Source: Streptomyces typhae
Lineage (GTDB): Bacteria; Actinomycetota; Actinomycetes; Streptomycetales; Streptomycetaceae
Assembly (NCBI RefSeq): GCF_009755605.1
Contig: NZ_WPNZ01000034.1
Span: 40,403-104,402 of the forward strand
Reading direction: 5' to 3'
Length of the DNA: 64,000 nucleotides
Every line of letters begins with the position of its first letter. The stretch's first letter is position 1. The notes beneath the pieces were generated by a model. The model ran no database searches. It saw only the letters and a list, made by a program, of their open reading frames with translations, and was not told the DNA's origin. The translations under genes and the position numbers were made by a program. Positions 16,166-24,784 of the stretch are shown here, piece by piece.

Positions 16166-17569
16166 TCAGGCGATCTCCGCCGCAGGCACCCGTGCCCCCT
16201 GCTCATGGACGACCTTGCCGTCCACCACGGTCAGCGCCACACCGACGTCCGGCAACTCGGCCGGGGTCAGGGCGAGCGGATCGGCCTCCAGTACGCACAG
16301 GTCGGCCGCCATACCGGGGGCGAGTGTCCCCTTCCAGGACGCGGCGTGGTCCTGGCGGGCGGGCTCCACCGTGTAGCAGCGCAGCAGCTGCTCCATGCGC
16401 GCACGCGGGTCGGCCGCGGGCCCCATCCACTCGTCGGCGGCCGCGATCTGGCGCCGCCAGTCCGGTGAGAGCACGGGCGCGTCGGAGGTCAGACACATGG
16501 ACACACCCGCGTCGAAGGCCGCCTGGAGCGGCCACGCGGCCGCCGCCGAGCCGGCACCGAGCGCGTCGTCCACCAGGGACCGCGTACGCACCGCGATCTC
16601 CGGCTGGGTGTCGAGGCCCACCCCGAGCGCGGCCATCCGGCGCAGCTGCGGCGCGGTGACGAGGTCGCCGTGGATGATGTAGTGCCCCAGGTCGACATCG
16701 TGCTCGGCCCTCGCCCGCTCGACCGCGTCGAGGGTGACGTCGATGGAGCGGTCCCCGGTGGCGTGCACTCCGACCTGCCGCCCCGCACGGTGCGCGGCCA
16801 CGATCATCCGCGCCAGGTTCGCCTCACGCTCGGCGTCGTCGGCGCCCGCCACGAGCAGGGCCGGTCTGACGCCGTCGGCGTAGCAGCGGTGCGTATAGGC
16901 CGACCGCATCGGCGGGATGCCGTCGGCGAATATCTTGACCCCGGCGAACCGCAGCCACCGCGGGTCGCTCGTCGCGCCGTCGGTGGCGGCGAGGCCGGAC
17001 AGGAAGTGCTCCAGGTCGCTCGGCCCGTCGAGCTCGCCGTAGAGCCACAGGACGGTGACCCTGGCCCGCAGCCGCCCCTCGGCGGCGAGCAGGCGGTACT
17101 GCTCGGCGACCGAGGTTCCGAAGGCGCCGGTCGCCCCGTGGTCCTCGCCGGGGCCGAGGCCGGGCTCCGTGTAGCTGGTGATGCCGAGCGAGGCGGCGAG
17201 CTCCCCGGCGCGGAGGATCGCACCGCGCCGCGCCTCGTCGTCGAGGAGCGGGCGTTCCGGAGGCGGGCCGGGAGCGACGTGCTCGCCGAAGAGGGTGTCG
17301 GGCCACATGGCTCCCAGCCAGGTGGCGTGCAGATGGGCGTCGTTGATGCCGGGCAGGACGGCACGTCCGGCCAGGTCGACGACCTCGGTCGAGGCACCGG
17401 CGAGCGCCAGGACCTCGGAGTCGTCGCCGGCACGGGCCACGAGCCCGTCGCGCAGGGCGACGGCGGACGCGGTCACCCCCCTGCCGCCCGGGGCCAGAGT
17501 GTGGACGACGCCCCCTCGGAGGATCAGGTCGGCCGGTGCATTACGGGCGTCGCCGTCTGCTGTGCGCAC
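16166..17569 (-). CDS. YtcJ-type amidohydrolase (paralogue 1)
   Basis: The 467-residue protein starts at a GTG preceded by GAGGAG. It has the metal-dependent amidohydrolase superfamily pattern of the YtcJ/Amidohydro_3 group: LPGINDAHLHA (first metal site), FAGVKIFADGIPPM (candidate carbamylated lysine), VGVHATGDRSID, HYIIHGD and LTSDAPVL. These enzymes hydrolyse C-N bonds of amides, formamides or cyclic ureides. It is about 100 residues shorter than its paralogue at 32749. The loss lies before the lysine strand, where the longer paralogue keeps a segment with DFSGHMVWVNS. It faces the alcohol dehydrogenase across a promoter with a candidate GntR site. Confidence 0.85.
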   Translation of the reverse strand: MRTADGDARNAPADLILRGGVVHTLAPGGRGVTASAVALRDGLVARAGDDSEVLALAGASTEVVDLAGRAVLPGINDAHLHATWLGAMWPDTLFGEHVAPGPPPERPLLDDEARRGAILRAGELAASLGITSYTEPGLGPGEDHGATGAFGTSVAEQYRLLAAEGRLRARVTVLWLYGELDGPSDLEHFLSGLAATDGATSDPRWLRFAGVKIFADGIPPMRSAYTHRCYADGVRPALLVAGADDAEREANLARMIVAAHRAGRQVGVHATGDRSIDVTLDAVERARAEHDVDLGHYIIHGDLVTAPQLRRMAALGVGLDTQPEIAVRTRSLVDDALGAGSAAAAWPLQAAFDAGVSMCLTSDAPVLSPDWRRQIAAADEWMGPAADPRARMEQLLRCYTVEPARQDHAASWKGTLAPGMAADLCVLEADPLALTPAELPDVGVALTVVDGKVVHEQGARVPAAEIA

Positions 17570-17614
17570 GGGTGCTCCTCGTCGCTCTCAGGGTCTCGAC
17601 ATTTGAGTCGACAG

Positions 17615-17624
17615 TCGTAGACTA
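17615..17624. promoter_or_regulatory. Candidate GntR-type operator, amidohydrolase/alcohol dehydrogenase promoter
   Basis: TCGTAGACTA has the GTNNAC core and flanking T/A of FadR-type sites. CGTAGACTAACG at 17616-17627 repeats, in reverse, the sequence at 12958-12969. It sits in the 99-base divergent promoter. Confidence 0.6.
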
Positions 17625-17668
17625 ACGCATCGTCGAGCCCTTGATCCGCTCGATCCGAAGGAGTTGTG

Positions 17669-18778
17669 ATGGACATTCCCTCCTCGACACGTGCCGCCGT
17701 ACTCACCGCACACGGCGCCGCGTTGGACCTCACCGACCTGCCGCTGCCGGAGAAACCGGAGCCGGGCGCCGCCCTCGTACGCATCGTCTGCACGACGCTC
17801 TGCGGCACCGACATCGAGATCTGGTCGGGCAAGATGACCTTCCCCGGGATGCTGCCGATGGTGCTCGGCCACGAGATGGTCGGCGAGATCGTCGCGCTCG
17901 GCGAGGACACCCGGGACGCCCTCGGCCGCAAGCTCTCCGTCGGGGACCGCATCGGCTGGTCGGAGTCGACCTGCGGCGCGTGCCACGGCTGTACGGTGCT
18001 GCGCGAGCCGGTCGCCTGTTCCAACCGGGGCTACGGGTTCCTCCAGCGCTCCGACGTCCCGCCGTACGCCACCGCGGGTCTGTCCGAGTACGCCTACGTG
18101 GTCCCGGGCGCGGCCAAGCTGCTGTTGCCCGCGGAGGTCCCCGACACCTGGGCCGCGATGGCGGGCTGCGCGGCGAAGACCGTGCTGAGGGCGTTCTCCC
18201 GAGTCGGCGGCGTGCGCCCCGGCTCCCGCGTCGTCGTCCAGGGCTCGGGGGCGCTCGGCCTCTTCGCGACCGCCGTGGCCCACCTCAGCGGCGCGGCGAG
18301 TGTGATCACCGTCGGCTCGCCCCCGGCGCGCCTCGTCCTGGCCCACGAGTTCGGCGCCGACGAGACGGTGGACATCGCCGAGGGCTCCGAGGCCGTCGTC
18401 TCCCGCGTACGGGAACTCACCCGCGGCCGCGGTGCCGACCTGGTCCTGGACTTCGCCGGCGCGCCGTCGGTGGGTCGGGAGGCCGTGGAGATGGCGGCGC
18501 AGCGCGGCCGGGTCGTCGTCGTGGGCAGCACGGGGCCGGTCGCCGAACCGCTCGCCCTCGGCACGGTGATGGGCAAGGAACTGAGCATCGTCGGTTCGCT
18601 CAACGGCGACATCGCCGACTACCACGACGCGATCGAGTTCTTCACCTCGTTCCCCGAGCGCATGCCCTGGGACCGGCTGTTCGGCAAGCCCGTCGGCCTG
18701 TCCGAGGCCTCCGCGCGCATCACCGCGATGAGCAGGCACGAAGAGATCAAGGCCGTCATCGATCCCCGGATCGCCTGA
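17669..18778 (+). CDS. Zinc-dependent alcohol dehydrogenase (MDR family)
   Basis: This 369-residue medium-chain dehydrogenase has the catalytic zinc site at Cys45 (CTTLCGTD) and His68-Glu69 (GHEMVGE). A structural zinc cluster is also present, with cysteines in CGACHGC and a fourth after eight residues. The NAD(P)-binding Rossmann motif GSGALGLFA follows. ATG at 17669 lies five bases after AGGAG. Its downstream neighbours are an aldo/keto reductase 40 bases on, then a hydrolase and an exporter, apparently one operon. It would oxidise an alcohol such as a benzylic or glycol side chain. Substrate is inferred only. Confidence 0.9.
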   Translation: MDIPSSTRAAVLTAHGAALDLTDLPLPEKPEPGAALVRIVCTTLCGTDIEIWSGKMTFPGMLPMVLGHEMVGEIVALGEDTRDALGRKLSVGDRIGWSESTCGACHGCTVLREPVACSNRGYGFLQRSDVPPYATAGLSEYAYVVPGAAKLLLPAEVPDTWAAMAGCAAKTVLRAFSRVGGVRPGSRVVVQGSGALGLFATAVAHLSGAASVITVGSPPARLVLAHEFGADETVDIAEGSEAVVSRVRELTRGRGADLVLDFAGAPSVGREAVEMAAQRGRVVVVGSTGPVAEPLALGTVMGKELSIVGSLNGDIADYHDAIEFFTSFPERMPWDRLFGKPVGLSEASARITAMSRHEEIKAVIDPRIA

Positions 18779-18818
18779 GGCGCAGACCGCGTCAGCGAGA
18801 CAGAGAAAGGAACCACAC

Positions 18819-19781
18819 GTGACCACCACAGTGCTCCCCCGGCGCCGGATCGGCACCAGCGAACTCGAGGCGTCGGTGCTGTCCCTCGGCTCGTGGCACA
18901 CCTTCGACCGGATGGACTTCGCGGACGCCGTCGCCATGGTCCGCCACGCGCTCGACGAGGGCGTCAACCTGTTCGACGTCGGCGTCTACGGGCTGCCCGG
19001 CGCGCCCCCCGTCTTCACCGACGTGCTGTGGGGCGCGATCATGCGCGCGACCGGGGCGCCCCGGGACACCTACCTCGCCTCGGTGAAGCTGTGGATCGAG
19101 GGCTTCGGCGCGGAGGGGTTCGCCCCGCAGCTGAAGAACGCGTTCCTGCGGACCGGGCTCGACCATGCCGACCTGGTAATCCTCGGCGACCTGCGGCGCG
19201 ACGACGTCGCGCTGGAGGACCTGGTCGGTGACCTCGCCGCCCTCACGGAGGCCGGACTGATCCGCGCCTGGGGCGTGAACAACTGGTCGGCCGCGAACAT
19301 CCGCGCCCTGCGCCGGATCGCCGCCGAACGGGGAGTTCCCGGACCGCAGATCGCCCAGCTGAAGTACAGCCTGGCGCGCCGCGCGATTCCCGAAGGGCAG
19401 CCGTTCGCGGAGCTGTTCGCCGACGGGTTCAGCATGCAGGCCTCCGACGTCCTGGAGGGCGGCATCCTCGCCGGGCGCACCTCGCCCGAGCGGGAGATCG
19501 GCCGCGACCCCGGCTCGATCCGTGACGCGATCGTGGCCACGGTCCCGGGCATCACCGAACTCGCCGGCAAGCTCGGCACCACGCCCGCCCAGCTCGCGAT
19601 CGCGTTCACGCTCGCCCATCCCGCCAACACCACGACGCTGGTCGGCGCCACCCGCCTGGAGCAGGTCCGGCAGAACATCGGCGCCCTTGACCTCGTACAG
19701 CGGGTCGGAGCCGACGAACTGCGGTCCCTCGTCGACCCGTTCTGGTGCGACCGCGGCATCGTCGCCCCGGAAGGCCCCTGA
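18819..19781 (+). CDS. Aldo/keto reductase-fold protein, atypical active site (paralogue 2)
   Basis: GTG at 18819 follows AAAGGA; 320 residues. It is clearly paralogous to the protein at 14138-15106: both contain VLSLGSW-T-DRMDF, an FDV-Y segment, a KLW lysine strand, GVNNW and a QASDV-EGGIL block. The position of the usual catalytic His is again not His (LVILGDLRRDD). It lies in an operon between a zinc alcohol dehydrogenase and an HSL-type hydrolase, and its stop is only two bases before the next GTG. Two such proteins in one island may form a heteromer or act on two stereo-forms. Confidence 0.8.
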   Translation: MTTTVLPRRRIGTSELEASVLSLGSWHTFDRMDFADAVAMVRHALDEGVNLFDVGVYGLPGAPPVFTDVLWGAIMRATGAPRDTYLASVKLWIEGFGAEGFAPQLKNAFLRTGLDHADLVILGDLRRDDVALEDLVGDLAALTEAGLIRAWGVNNWSAANIRALRRIAAERGVPGPQIAQLKYSLARRAIPEGQPFAELFADGFSMQASDVLEGGILAGRTSPEREIGRDPGSIRDAIVATVPGITELAGKLGTTPAQLAIAFTLAHPANTTTLVGATRLEQVRQNIGALDLVQRVGADELRSLVDPFWCDRGIVAPEGP

Positions 19782-19783
19782 CC

Positions 19784-20788
19784 GTGACCACTTCCCAGGC
19801 GCCGCGCCCGCGGCCCGTCCCCTACGACCCGGGGCTCGAACCGGGCCTCGCGGCCTGTCGTGAGCTCATCGAGCGGATTCCGCTGCGGGCCGACACGATC
19901 CTCGCCAACCGCGCGCACTTCGCCACGCTCGTGCCCCCCGTCGAGGCGGCGATCGGTGCGCACCCGGTCGAGTTCGAGCACGTCACCGTGGCAGGTCCGG
20001 CGGGGGCACCGGATGTCGAGCTGACAGTCCTTCGGCCGCGCGGCGGTGTCCGCGACGCGCCGGGGATCTACGGCATCCACGGTGGCGGCATGGTGCTCGG
20101 CAACCGGTTCTTCGGCATCGACGCCCTGATCGGCGAGGTCCTGGAGTTCGGCGCCGTCGCCGTGAGCGTCGAGTACCGGCTCGCGCCCGAACATCCCGCG
20201 CCGGCCGCCGCGGAGGACTGCTACGCGGGCCTGGTCTGGTTCGCCGAGAACGCCGCCGCCCTCGGCGTGGACCCCGACCGCATCCTCGTCGGCGGGGCGA
20301 GCGCCGGCGGCGGCCTGAGCGCCGCGGTGGCCCTGATGGCCCGCGACCGCGGCGGCCCCGCCCTCGCCGGGCAGGTCCTCGACTGCCCGATGCTCGACGA
20401 CCGGAACACCACGGTGTCGAGCTTGCAGTACGACGGCATCGGCATCTGGGACCGCAACAACAACGACACGGCCTGGAACGCGATCCTGGGCACGGACCGC
20501 GGCACCGACGCCGTCTCGCCCAACGCGGCGCCCGCGCGCGCCGCCGACCTGTCCGGGCTGCCGCCCGCCTACGTCTCGGTCGGGGCGGCCGAGGTGTTCC
20601 GCGACGAGGCCGTCGACTACGCCACCCGGATCTGGGCGACCGGTGGGCAGGCCGAGCTGCATGTGTGGGCCGGCGGCTACCACGGCTTCTCGGGCTTCTC
20701 CCCCGACACCGAGGTGTCCCGGGCCGCCGTGGCCACTCGGGAGTCGTGGATGCGACGCGTCCTCGGCACCGGCGGCCGGTCCCGGTGA
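19784..20788 (+). CDS. Alpha/beta hydrolase, hormone-sensitive-lipase type (paralogue 1)
   Basis: The GTG at 19784 starts two bases after the preceding stop and gives 334 residues. HGGG (oxyanion hole), VEYRLAPEHP, GGASAGG (nucleophilic Ser) and a terminal YHGF (catalytic His) define the HSL family of esterases. The acid is likely the Asp in VFRDEAVDY. It ends in a GTGA overlap with the MFS gene. The paralogue at 31663 shares the same order and motifs. It probably hydrolyses an ester or acyl group of the pathway substrate. Confidence 0.9.
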   Translation: MTTSQAPRPRPVPYDPGLEPGLAACRELIERIPLRADTILANRAHFATLVPPVEAAIGAHPVEFEHVTVAGPAGAPDVELTVLRPRGGVRDAPGIYGIHGGGMVLGNRFFGIDALIGEVLEFGAVAVSVEYRLAPEHPAPAAAEDCYAGLVWFAENAAALGVDPDRILVGGASAGGGLSAAVALMARDRGGPALAGQVLDCPMLDDRNTTVSSLQYDGIGIWDRNNNDTAWNAILGTDRGTDAVSPNAAPARAADLSGLPPAYVSVGAAEVFRDEAVDYATRIWATGGQAELHVWAGGYHGFSGFSPDTEVSRAAVATRESWMRRVLGTGGRSR

Positions 20789-22062
20789 CCACCCCCGCTG
20801 TGGGCGGCGCGCGCGTCATGAGCGCGCGCCGCGCCGCCGTCGTCCTGGGGTCCCTGGAGGTGTTCGGGCCCCTGTCGATGGACCTCTCCATGCCGCTGCT
20901 GCCCCAGCTCGCCAAGGACCTGCACACCAATGACAGCCTCGCCCAGGCGTCCATGTCGGTGTGCATGCTCGGGCTCGCCCTCGGCCAGCTGGTGACGGGC
21001 CCTCTCAGCGACCGCTTCGGCAGGCGGCGGCCACTGCTGTGGGGCATCGCGCTCTTCACGTTGTTCTCCCTGCTGTGCGCGGTCGCTCCGACCATCGAGA
21101 TCCTGCTGCTCACGCGGTTCCTGCAGGGCGTCACCGGGTCCGCCGGGGTCGTCATCGCCCTGGCCGCGGCCCGGGACATCGCCTCGGGCGTCGAGCTCGC
21201 GCGGCTGCTCAGCCTGCTCGGGCTCGTCGGGGCGCTGGCCCCGATCGCCGCGCCGGTGGCGGGCGGGCAGCTCGCCGCGGTCATGGACTGGCGGGGCCTG
21301 TTCGTCGTCCTCGCCGGGGTCGGCGCCGTGCTCCTGGCCGTCGCGGGCACGCTGCTGCCCGAGACGCTGCCGGCCGGGGCACGGCACGCGGGCGGGTTCA
21401 CCGAGACCGGCCGGGGTTTCGGGAAGGTCCTGCGTGACCGTCTCTTCGTCTGCTACCTGCTGGTGGCGACGTGCACCGGTACGGCCTTCTTCACCTACCT
21501 GGCGTCCATCAGTTTCGTGCTCCAGGACGGCTTCCACCTCAGCCCCCAGGCCTTCAGCGCGGTCTTCGCGGCGAACGCGGTCGTCGCTGTGCTCGGGTCC
21601 CTGGTCAACCGCGGCGTCGTACGCCGGGCCGGTCCCGCGCGCATGTACGTCGTGGGCACGACGGCGACAGCGGCGGCCGCTCTCGGCCTGCTCGCCACCG
21701 TGGTGGCCGACCTCGGCCTGGCCGCCGTGCTCGTCGTCCTCGCCGTGATGCTGTTCTGCTACGGCGTCATCAGCCCCAACAGCTCGACCCTCGCCCTCGG
21801 CGGGCACGGCGAGCGTGCCGGGACCGCGGCGGCCCTGCTCGGCATGTCGACCTTCGCCGTCGGCCCGGTCGTCGCGCCCGTCGTCGCGCTCGGCGGGGCG
21901 GCCGACCTGACCATGTCGCTCACCATGGCCGTCGCCACCACCCTCGCGGCCCTGCTCGTGTGGACCGCGGTCCTGCCCCGCCTGCGCCGGTCGCTCGACT
22001 CCCCGCCCGCCCGCGCACACCGGCCGGACGGTGCCGGGGAGCACCGCGGCACCCCGCACTGA
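20785..22062 (+). CDS. MFS drug-resistance transporter, Bcr/CflA type
   Basis: The GTG at 20785 overlaps the preceding stop (GTGA) and gives 425 residues; ATG at 20818 is the alternative. Twelve membrane segments are visible, with motif A as GPLSDRFGRRRP and the PLSMDLSMPLLPQ first-helix pattern of Bcr/CflA proton antiporters. The long C-terminal tail (PPARAHRPDGAGEH) is soluble. Coupling to a hydrolase suggests export of a toxic intermediate or product, although import by this family cannot be excluded. Confidence 0.88.
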   Translation: MTTPAVGGARVMSARRAAVVLGSLEVFGPLSMDLSMPLLPQLAKDLHTNDSLAQASMSVCMLGLALGQLVTGPLSDRFGRRRPLLWGIALFTLFSLLCAVAPTIEILLLTRFLQGVTGSAGVVIALAAARDIASGVELARLLSLLGLVGALAPIAAPVAGGQLAAVMDWRGLFVVLAGVGAVLLAVAGTLLPETLPAGARHAGGFTETGRGFGKVLRDRLFVCYLLVATCTGTAFFTYLASISFVLQDGFHLSPQAFSAVFAANAVVAVLGSLVNRGVVRRAGPARMYVVGTTATAAAALGLLATVVADLGLAAVLVVLAVMLFCYGVISPNSSTLALGGHGERAGTAAALLGMSTFAVGPVVAPVVALGGAADLTMSLTMAVATTLAALLVWTAVLPRLRRSLDSPPARAHRPDGAGEHRGTPH

Positions 22063-22084
22063 CCGTCCCACGACCCTCCCCCAC

Positions 22085-22111
22085 TGCCGTCGGCGCCTCC
22101 CGCCGACGGCA
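22085..22111. terminator. Terminator hairpin after the MFS gene
   Basis: TGCCGTCGGCG pairs perfectly with CGCCGACGGCA around a five-base loop (22096-22100). It is the first of two hairpins between convergent genes. Confidence 0.7.
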
Positions 22112-22165
22112 GCGTCATGCGGGCCGAACACGGCAGCGTCATGAGCGTCATAGGGGCGTGACGCC

Positions 22166-22200
22166 GAGGAGCCGGACCGCATACCGCGGTCCGGCTCCTC
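22166..22200. terminator. Bidirectional terminator, MFS/dioxygenase
   Basis: GAGGAGCCGGACCGC (22166-22180) pairs perfectly over 15 bases with 22186-22200 around the loop ATACC, just beyond the dioxygenase stop. Confidence 0.85.
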
Positions 22201-22215
22201 TCGGGCGGTGGGGCG

Positions 22216-23241
22216 TCAGCTCCCATGTCCGCCCGGCTCCACGATCCCCAGGCCGTCCGCGCCGACCTGAACGGCGGACTCGTCCAGGACGGCCTCGGTG
22301 ACGGGCTGGGGGCGTCCGTCGAGGTCGAGGACCGGAGATGCCTCCTTGTACCAGGACTCGATCACCGCGTTGCCCCAGAAGTCGCGGCGGCGGTCGTCCT
22401 TCACGTTCCACCGGTACGTCTCGTGGTCGGGGTCACCGGTGTAGTAGTCGGAGGTGTAGATCTCCACCCGGTGGCCGTCGGGGTCGCGCAGGTAGAGGTA
22501 GAAGGCGTTGGAGACGCCGTGCCTGCCGGGGCCCCGCTCGATGTGGTGCTCCTGGCGCAGCGAGCCGAAGAGGTCGGCGGTGCGCAGGACCTGGTGCGAC
22601 TCGTGGGTGGCCACACCGACGTGGTGCAGGCGGGGGCCTGCGCCGCCGGTGAAGGCGACGTCGTGCACGGTCTGCTTGCGGTACATCCAGGCCGCGTACA
22701 GCTCGTGCTCGTCGCCCTCGATGGTCTCGGAGCAGCCGAAGCCCAGGGCCTGGTAGTGGGCGTAGGCGGCGGGGATGTCGGGGGTGCAGATGTTGAAGTG
22801 GTCGAGGCGGGCTATCTCGGCGCCGCGGCGCAGGTCGTAGCGCTGGATGTGCCGCTCGGCGCGCTCGATGTCGTGGAAGAACTCCACCGGGAAGCCGAGC
22901 GGGTCGACGGCCCGGACGGCGTCGCCGACTCCGGGGGTCCCCGCGCCCTTGGGGACGCGGCGGACGGGCCTGCCGAGGTCCTTGAAGTACTGCTCGGCGC
23001 GGTCGACGTCCTCGGGGGTGCGGACCCGGTAGGAGATGTGGTCCAGGGCCGCCGTCTCGCCCTTGCGCAGCACCAGGGAGTGGTGGGTGAGTTCGTCGGT
23101 CCCGCGCAGGCACAGCAGGGACTCGTCCGCGTACTGGATGTGGAAACCGAGCATGTCGCCCCAGAACCAGCGGGCCCGGTCCAGGTCGGTGACGACCAGC
23201 TGGGCGTAGGCGGAGCGGACGACGTCGGGAGGTGTACTCAT
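22216..23241 (-). CDS. 3,4-dihydroxyphenylacetate 2,3-dioxygenase, VOC-fold (HPCD/MndD type)
   Basis: The 341-residue protein has the two-domain vicinal-oxygen-chelate fold of type I extradiol dioxygenases. Its metal ligands are His148 (RLDHFN), His207 (LHHVGV) and Glu260 (VEIY). The spacings of 59 and 53 residues equal those of Brevibacterium fuscum homoprotocatechuate dioxygenase (His155, His214, Glu267). With a constant offset of seven, other remembered active-site residues also match: Asn150, Trp185, His193, Arg236, Tyr250 and Arg286. Function as homoprotocatechuate meta-cleavage is therefore well supported. It is the last gene of a four-gene leftward operon; ATG at 23241 follows AAGGAG. 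Confidence 0.95.
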   Translation of the reverse strand: MSTPPDVVRSAYAQLVVTDLDRARWFWGDMLGFHIQYADESLLCLRGTDELTHHSLVLRKGETAALDHISYRVRTPEDVDRAEQYFKDLGRPVRRVPKGAGTPGVGDAVRAVDPLGFPVEFFHDIERAERHIQRYDLRRGAEIARLDHFNICTPDIPAAYAHYQALGFGCSETIEGDEHELYAAWMYRKQTVHDVAFTGGAGPRLHHVGVATHESHQVLRTADLFGSLRQEHHIERGPGRHGVSNAFYLYLRDPDGHRVEIYTSDYYTGDPDHETYRWNVKDDRRRDFWGNAVIESWYKEASPVLDLDGRPQPVTEAVLDESAVQVGADGLGIVEPGGHGS

Positions 23242-23260
23242 GGGTACGGCTCCTTGGGGG

Positions 23261-24760
23261 TCAGGACGCGCCGAAGCGGGGGGTGTGGGGTTCGCCGAGC
23301 ATCACGTGGACGATCTTCGACTCGGTGTAGAAGTCGATGCTGTGCGCACCGCCCTCCCGGCCCAGGCCGGAGGACTTGACGCCACCGAAGGGGGTCCGCA
23401 GGTCGCGGACGTTGTGAGAGTTGATCCAGACCATACCGGATTCGACCGCGTGTGCGACGCGATGTGCGCGCTTGAGGTCGGAGGTCCACACATAGGCCGC
23501 GAGGCCGTACTCGGTGGCGTTGGCCAGTTCGACGGCCTCCGCCTCGTCGTCGAAGGGGGCGACGGCCACGACCGGTCCGAAGATCTCCTCCTGGAAGATG
23601 CGCGCGTCGCGGGCGACGTCGGCGAAGACGGTGGGCTGGAGGTAGTTCCCCTCCGGCAGGTGCGCGGGGCGGGCGCCTCCGGCCACCAGCTTCGCCTCCT
23701 GCTGTCCGATCTCGACGTACTCCAGTACGCGGGCGTAGTGCTCGGCGTGCACCAGGGCGCCGACCTCGGTGGCGGGGTCGGCGGGCAGTCCGACCTTCAC
23801 CCGCTCCGCGCGCTCGGCCAGGCGCCGGGTGAACTCCTCGTACACCGGGCGCTCCACCAGGACCCGGGAGCCCGCGGTGCAGCGCTCGCCGTTGAGCGAG
23901 AACACGCCGAAGACGACCGAGTCCAGGGCCGCGTCGAGGTCGGCGTCGGCGAAGAGGACGACCGGGGACTTGCCGCCCAGTTCCATGGACGTGGTCTTCA
24001 GGTGCGTCGCGGAGCTGCGGACGATGTGCCGGCCGGTGTCCGTGGAGCCGGTGAAGGAGATCAGCGGCACCTCGGGGTGGTCCACCAGGGCCTGGCCTGC
24101 CTCCTCCCCGATGCCGTGGACGATGTTGACGACACCCGAGGGCACGCCCGCCTCGTCGAGGATCTCGGGCCACAGGCTCGCGGACAGCGGGGTCCACTCG
24201 GCGGGCTTGAGGACGAGGGTGCAGCCGGAGGCGAGGGCCGGTGCGAGCTTCCAGCTCTCCAGCATGAACGGCGTGTTCCAGGGGGTGATCAGACCGGCGA
24301 CGCCGACGGGGCTGCGGACGACGTAGTTGATCTGCTGGTCACCGGCCCGGAAGGCCTCCTCGCCGAGCGCCACGACGACGTCGCCGAAGTACCGGAAGTT
24401 CTCGGCGGCCCGCCGGGCCTGGCCCCGGGCCTGGGTGATGGGCAGGCCGGAGTCGAAGGTCTCCAGGGCGGCCAGGCGTTCCTCGCGCGCCTCGACGGCG
24501 TCGGCGATCCGGTAGAGGACGCGGGCGCGTTCCCGGTTGCCGAGCCTGGACCAGGCGGGGAAGGCCGCGCGGGCGGCGGTGACGGCGCGGTCCACGTCGT
24601 CACGGGCGCCGGCCGCGGCGGTGGCGTAGGGGGCGTTGGAGACGGGGTCGCAGACGGGGAACGTACGGCCGTCGGCGCTGTCGAGCAGCTCGCCGCCGAT
24701 CCAGTGGCGGATCCGCTCGGGCAGATCGGCCGGGCGCTGCCCGGTGGGGTTCGTGGTCAT
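23261..24760 (-). CDS. hpaE: 5-carboxymethyl-2-hydroxymuconate semialdehyde dehydrogenase
   Basis: The 499-residue aldehyde dehydrogenase has the general base Glu260 (MELGGK) and catalytic Cys294 (NGERC). The RIRHWIGGELLDSADGRTF start, the FSLNGERCTAGSRVLV cysteine block and the GGVKSSGLGREGGAHSIDFYTE ending are hallmarks of the HpaE/HpcC subfamily. That subfamily oxidises the ring-cleavage semialdehyde of homoprotocatechuate to 5-carboxymethyl-2-hydroxymuconate. It lies 19 bases before the matching dioxygenase gene. ATG at 24760 follows GGAAGAG. Confidence 0.93.
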   Translation of the reverse strand: MTTNPTGQRPADLPERIRHWIGGELLDSADGRTFPVCDPVSNAPYATAAAGARDDVDRAVTAARAAFPAWSRLGNRERARVLYRIADAVEAREERLAALETFDSGLPITQARGQARRAAENFRYFGDVVVALGEEAFRAGDQQINYVVRSPVGVAGLITPWNTPFMLESWKLAPALASGCTLVLKPAEWTPLSASLWPEILDEAGVPSGVVNIVHGIGEEAGQALVDHPEVPLISFTGSTDTGRHIVRSSATHLKTTSMELGGKSPVVLFADADLDAALDSVVFGVFSLNGERCTAGSRVLVERPVYEEFTRRLAERAERVKVGLPADPATEVGALVHAEHYARVLEYVEIGQQEAKLVAGGARPAHLPEGNYLQPTVFADVARDARIFQEEIFGPVVAVAPFDDEAEAVELANATEYGLAAYVWTSDLKRAHRVAHAVESGMVWINSHNVRDLRTPFGGVKSSGLGREGGAHSIDFYTESKIVHVMLGEPHTPRFGAS

Positions 24761-24784
24761 GGCTTCTCTTCCGTTCTGAGGGGG

